A stretch of 64,000 nucleotides of DNA from Sphingomonas sp. SORGH_AS_0950 (GTDB lineage Bacteria; Pseudomonadota; Alphaproteobacteria; Sphingomonadales; Sphingomonadaceae). The notes under the pieces are model-generated. The model worked only from the letters and a program-made list of their open reading frames with translations. It was not told where the DNA came from and made no database searches. Shown here one piece after another: positions 61,550 to 64,000 of this stretch; positions within the stretch are counted from its first letter, which is position 1; every line of letters begins with the position of its first letter. Where the stretch lies: NCBI RefSeq assembly GCF_030818415.1, contig NZ_JAUTAE010000001.1:2320001-2384000 (forward strand), read 5' to 3'. The translations under genes and the position numbers were made by a program.

Positions 61550-63529
61550 CTAGACCGTGACCTGCTCGCCCAGTTCGAGGACCTTGCCCGGCGGAATCCG
61601 CAGGAAGTCGGTCGGGTCGCTGGCGTTGCGCTGCAGGAACATGAACACCCGGTCCTGCCAAGGGGGCATGCCCTTTTCCGCTTCGGGCTTGAGCGTGTTG
61701 CGGCCGATGAAATAGCTGGTCTTCATCGGGTCCAGCCCCGAATGCCGGGTCTCGACGCCCAGGTCCTTCAGGTCGCGCGGTACGTCGGGCGTTTCCATGA
61801 AGCCATAGGTCAGCGTGACGGTCGCGAAATTGTCGTCCAGCCGCTCGACATGCGCGCGCCGCTCGGGCGGGACCACCGGACGGTCGGCGGTGCGGATCGT
61901 CACCACCAGATTCTGCGCGTGCAGGATCTTGTTATGCTTCAGATTGTGGAGCAGCGCGCCGGGGGCCGAGGCGGGGTTGGCGGTCAGGAACACGGCGGTC
62001 CCCGCCACCCGCTCGGGCGGCCGCTTGGCGAGCGCGGCGGCAAGGTCGGCGAGCGGAATCGCCTGCCGCTTCTCGAAGGCCGAGACGATGCCCCGCCCGC
62101 GCACCCAGGTGTGGATGATGAGCCCGACGCCCACACCGACCAGCAGCGGCACCCAGCCCCCCTCGATCACGCGCAGGATGTTCGCGCCGAAGAAGACGAG
62201 GTCGAGCGCCAGGAAGGGCAACAGCGCCGCCACCGCAACGCCGCGCGACCAGCCCCAGCGATGCCGCACCACCAGATAGGCCAGGCAGGTGGTCACGACC
62301 ATCGTGCCCGTCACCGCGATGCCATAGGCCGCCGCCATCGCCGAGGAGGTCTTGAACTGGATCACCAGCACCAGCACGCCGAACAACAGCATCCAGTTGA
62401 TCGCGGGCAGATAGATCTGCCCCCGGAAATCGGCCGAGGTCTGGCGGACGCGCAGGCGCGGCAACAGCCCCAGCTGGATCGCCTGCTGGGTCAGCGAGAA
62501 GGCGCCGGTGATCACCGCCTGCGCCGCGATCACGGTGGCAAGGCCCGCCAGCACGATCAGCGCGGGGCGCAACGGCTCGGGCGCCATCAGGAAGAACCAG
62601 TCCTGGTTGGCGAAGGGCTGGCCGCTCGCCGCCGCCTGTTCCAGCGTCGACAGCGCGAACGCCCCCTGCCCCAGATAGTTGAGCGCCAGCGCGGGCAGGA
62701 CCAGCGAGAACCAGCCGATGCGGATGGGCAGCCGTCCGAAATGGCCCATATCGGCGGTCAGCGCCTCGGCCCCGGTCACGGTCAGGAACACCGCGCCCAG
62801 CACGAACAGCCCGACCAGCCCGTGGCTCGCCAGGAAGCTGACGCCGTAGCCCGGCCAGACAACCCGCGCGATCGAGGGCTCGTCGGCGATATGCCAGACG
62901 CCCAGCCCGCCGATGACCAGGAACCACAGGATGCAGATCGGGCCGAACAGCTTCGACACCTGCGCGGTCCCGCGCGACTGGATGCAGAAGAGCACGACCA
63001 GGATGACGATGGTGCACAGCCGGATGATATTCTCGTCGAAGATCGTCGCGGCGGCGGGAATGGTGCGCAGCCCCTCCATCGCCGACAGCACCGACAGCGC
63101 GGGCGTGATGATCGCGTCACCATAAAAGAGCGAAGCGCCCGCCGCGCCCAGCACCAGCGCGACGCGCGACCGCACGCCGGTCGCGCGCCGGGCGAGCGCG
63201 GCCAGCGCCAGCACCCCGCCCTCGCCCTGATTGTCGGCGCGCATCAGGAAGACGACATATTTGATCGTCACGACCAGGATCAGCGACCAGAGCGCCAGGC
63301 TGAGCACGCCCAGAATCTCGCTGGGGTCGATGCCGTCGCCCGCCGACTGGCCCAGCGCCTCGCGAAAGGCGTAGAGCGGGCTGGTGCCGATATCGCCGAA
63401 GACGACGCCGATCGCGCCGATGGTCAGCGCGACCAGCGCGGGATGGGGCGCATGCGACGATGCGCCGCTCTCCGCCGACTCTACGGATGCGGTCTGGATG
63501 CCCGTCATATCGGTCGCCGTCCCCGTCAT
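61550..63529 (-). CDS. kup: Low-affinity potassium transporter Kup
   Basis: A 659-residue K+/H+ symporter of the KUP/HAK family with about twelve helices in the first 455 residues and a cytoplasmic C-terminal domain. GAIGVVFGDIGTSPLYAFRE, the GDAIITPALSVLSAMEG region and TGAEALTADMGHFGRLPI are diagnostic. The start MTGTATDMTGIQ is chosen; the second Met seven residues later is possible. It is divergent from the phosphoesterase gene. Confidence 0.95.
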   Translation of the reverse strand: MTGTATDMTGIQTASVESAESGASSHAPHPALVALTIGAIGVVFGDIGTSPLYAFREALGQSAGDGIDPSEILGVLSLALWSLILVVTIKYVVFLMRADNQGEGGVLALAALARRATGVRSRVALVLGAAGASLFYGDAIITPALSVLSAMEGLRTIPAAATIFDENIIRLCTIVILVVLFCIQSRGTAQVSKLFGPICILWFLVIGGLGVWHIADEPSIARVVWPGYGVSFLASHGLVGLFVLGAVFLTVTGAEALTADMGHFGRLPIRIGWFSLVLPALALNYLGQGAFALSTLEQAAASGQPFANQDWFFLMAPEPLRPALIVLAGLATVIAAQAVITGAFSLTQQAIQLGLLPRLRVRQTSADFRGQIYLPAINWMLLFGVLVLVIQFKTSSAMAAAYGIAVTGTMVVTTCLAYLVVRHRWGWSRGVAVAALLPFLALDLVFFGANILRVIEGGWVPLLVGVGVGLIIHTWVRGRGIVSAFEKRQAIPLADLAAALAKRPPERVAGTAVFLTANPASAPGALLHNLKHNKILHAQNLVVTIRTADRPVVPPERRAHVERLDDNFATVTLTYGFMETPDVPRDLKDLGVETRHSGLDPMKTSYFIGRNTLKPEAEKGMPPWQDRVFMFLQRNASDPTDFLRIPPGKVLELGEQVTV

Positions 63530-63654
63530 GTCCGCCGGAACCCCCTGTGCCAAAAGGACGGCGCGCTTTACGCTTCTGCGCGCCCGACGCAAGGGCTTTC
63601 CCATAGCCGCTGCAATCGCTTGATCTTGCCAGGCGTCAAGCGCATGGACAGGAA

Positions 63655-64000
63655 ATGGTTCCCTTTTCGTTCGGCGGCCAGGCGTTCAAGGCCCTGGCCG
63701 ATGGCGCGCTGTTCTGGCCCGCGCGGGGAGCGCTGCTGGTCGCCGATCTCCATCTGGAGAAGGCGAGCTGGTATGCCGGGGGCGGGCAGATGCTGCCGCC
63801 CTATGATTCGCTCGCCACACTGACCGAGCTGACCGCGCTGGTCCGCCAGACCGGCGCGCGCGAGGTCTGGTGTCTGGGCGACAGCTTTCACGATGCGGAG
63901 GGGTGCGACCGCCTGCTGCCCGAGGCGCGCGCGATGCTGCTGTCGCTGACCGGCGCGACGCGGTGGATGTGGATCACCGGCAATCACGATCCTGTGCTGC
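63655..64000 (+). CDS. pdeM: PdeM-like metallophosphoesterase, 3'-truncated by the window edge
   Basis: The first 115 residues of a calcineurin-like phosphoesterase run off the edge. Metal motifs are visible as LVADLHLEKASW (Asp31, His33), WCLGDSFHD and ITGNHDP. The pattern DLHLEK with GDSFHD matches the ligase-associated DNA repair endonuclease family PdeM, usually next to a DNA ligase and Lhr-like helicase; these would lie beyond the window. GGAA is the ribosome site just before the ATG. Confidence 0.87.
   Translation, partial: MVPFSFGGQAFKALADGALFWPARGALLVADLHLEKASWYAGGGQMLPPYDSLATLTELTALVRQTGAREVWCLGDSFHDAEGCDRLLPEARAMLLSLTGATRWMWITGNHDPVL

Overview
The window is high-GC, densely packed chromosomal DNA of an alphaproteobacterium, most likely a Sphingomonas or close relative. 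Three things point there: gene order (hisS-prfA-prmC-DUF4167; ybgC-tolQ-tolR-tolA-tolB-pal; pyrE-pdxJ-acpS-lepB; a cta cluster running into DUF983-surf1-thrC), the overall protein set, and the small palindromic repeats between genes. I saw no tRNA, rRNA, CRISPR array, prophage, transposase or plasmid gene. Most of the window is core genome.

Layout. 1-2.6 kb: the end of an exopolysaccharide locus (truncated family 2 glycosyltransferase, flippase). 2.6-7.8 kb: a minus-strand translation block (hisS, prfA, prmC, DUF4167) and an isochorismatase-type hydrolase. 8-20.5 kb: mixed housekeeping and envelope genes (diguanylate cyclase, DUF1345, M61 peptidase, pyrophosphatase, GNAT, EamA exporter, NUDIX, ispG, acyltransferase 3, isoaspartyl peptidase, S1/P1 nuclease). 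20.8-25.7 kb: the tol-pal operon. 25.7-26.4 kb: a small membrane-protein/XRE-regulator pair behind a tandem operator-like repeat. 26.4-30.8 kb: a lipoprotein, a nitronate monooxygenase-like protein, aspartate kinase and ubiG. 31-38.7 kb: a glycoconjugate neighbourhood (GT39-like protein, DUF2334 deacetylase, two GT4 enzymes, DUF2141, a polytopic membrane protein) and an AI-2E-type permease gene broken by one extra base. 38.7-41.6 kb: lepB-acpS-pdxJ-pyrE. 41.7-53.1 kb: aa3-type cytochrome c oxidase and its assembly factors. This set is divided after ctaD by a terminator and a DUF1800/DUF1501 pair plus an alcohol dehydrogenase. 53.1-64 kb: thrC, methyltransferases, ccmAB, a zincin, a pterin dehydratase, an FAH-family protein with a clear dyad upstream, a DEAD-box helicase, kup and the start of a PdeM-like phosphoesterase.

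How genes work together. Many neighbours overlap by ATGA or TGATG, which suggests translational coupling (tol-pal, cta, pyrE-pdxJ, acpS-lepB, ccmA-ccmB, membrane protein-XRE, DUF2141-membrane protein). Oxidase subunits I-III share the window with heme O synthase, Cox11 and SURF1. Several intergenic gaps hold dyad elements that fall into recurring families, some present in two or three copies in this window alone.

No clearly new multi-gene system was found. The best leads are the XRE/membrane-protein pair with its operator, the split oxidase cluster, the 19-bp dyad before the FAH gene, the frameshifted permease and the repeat families, one of which supplies the stop codon of a bioC-like gene. 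All functions are inferred by reading translations and motifs; no database search was run.
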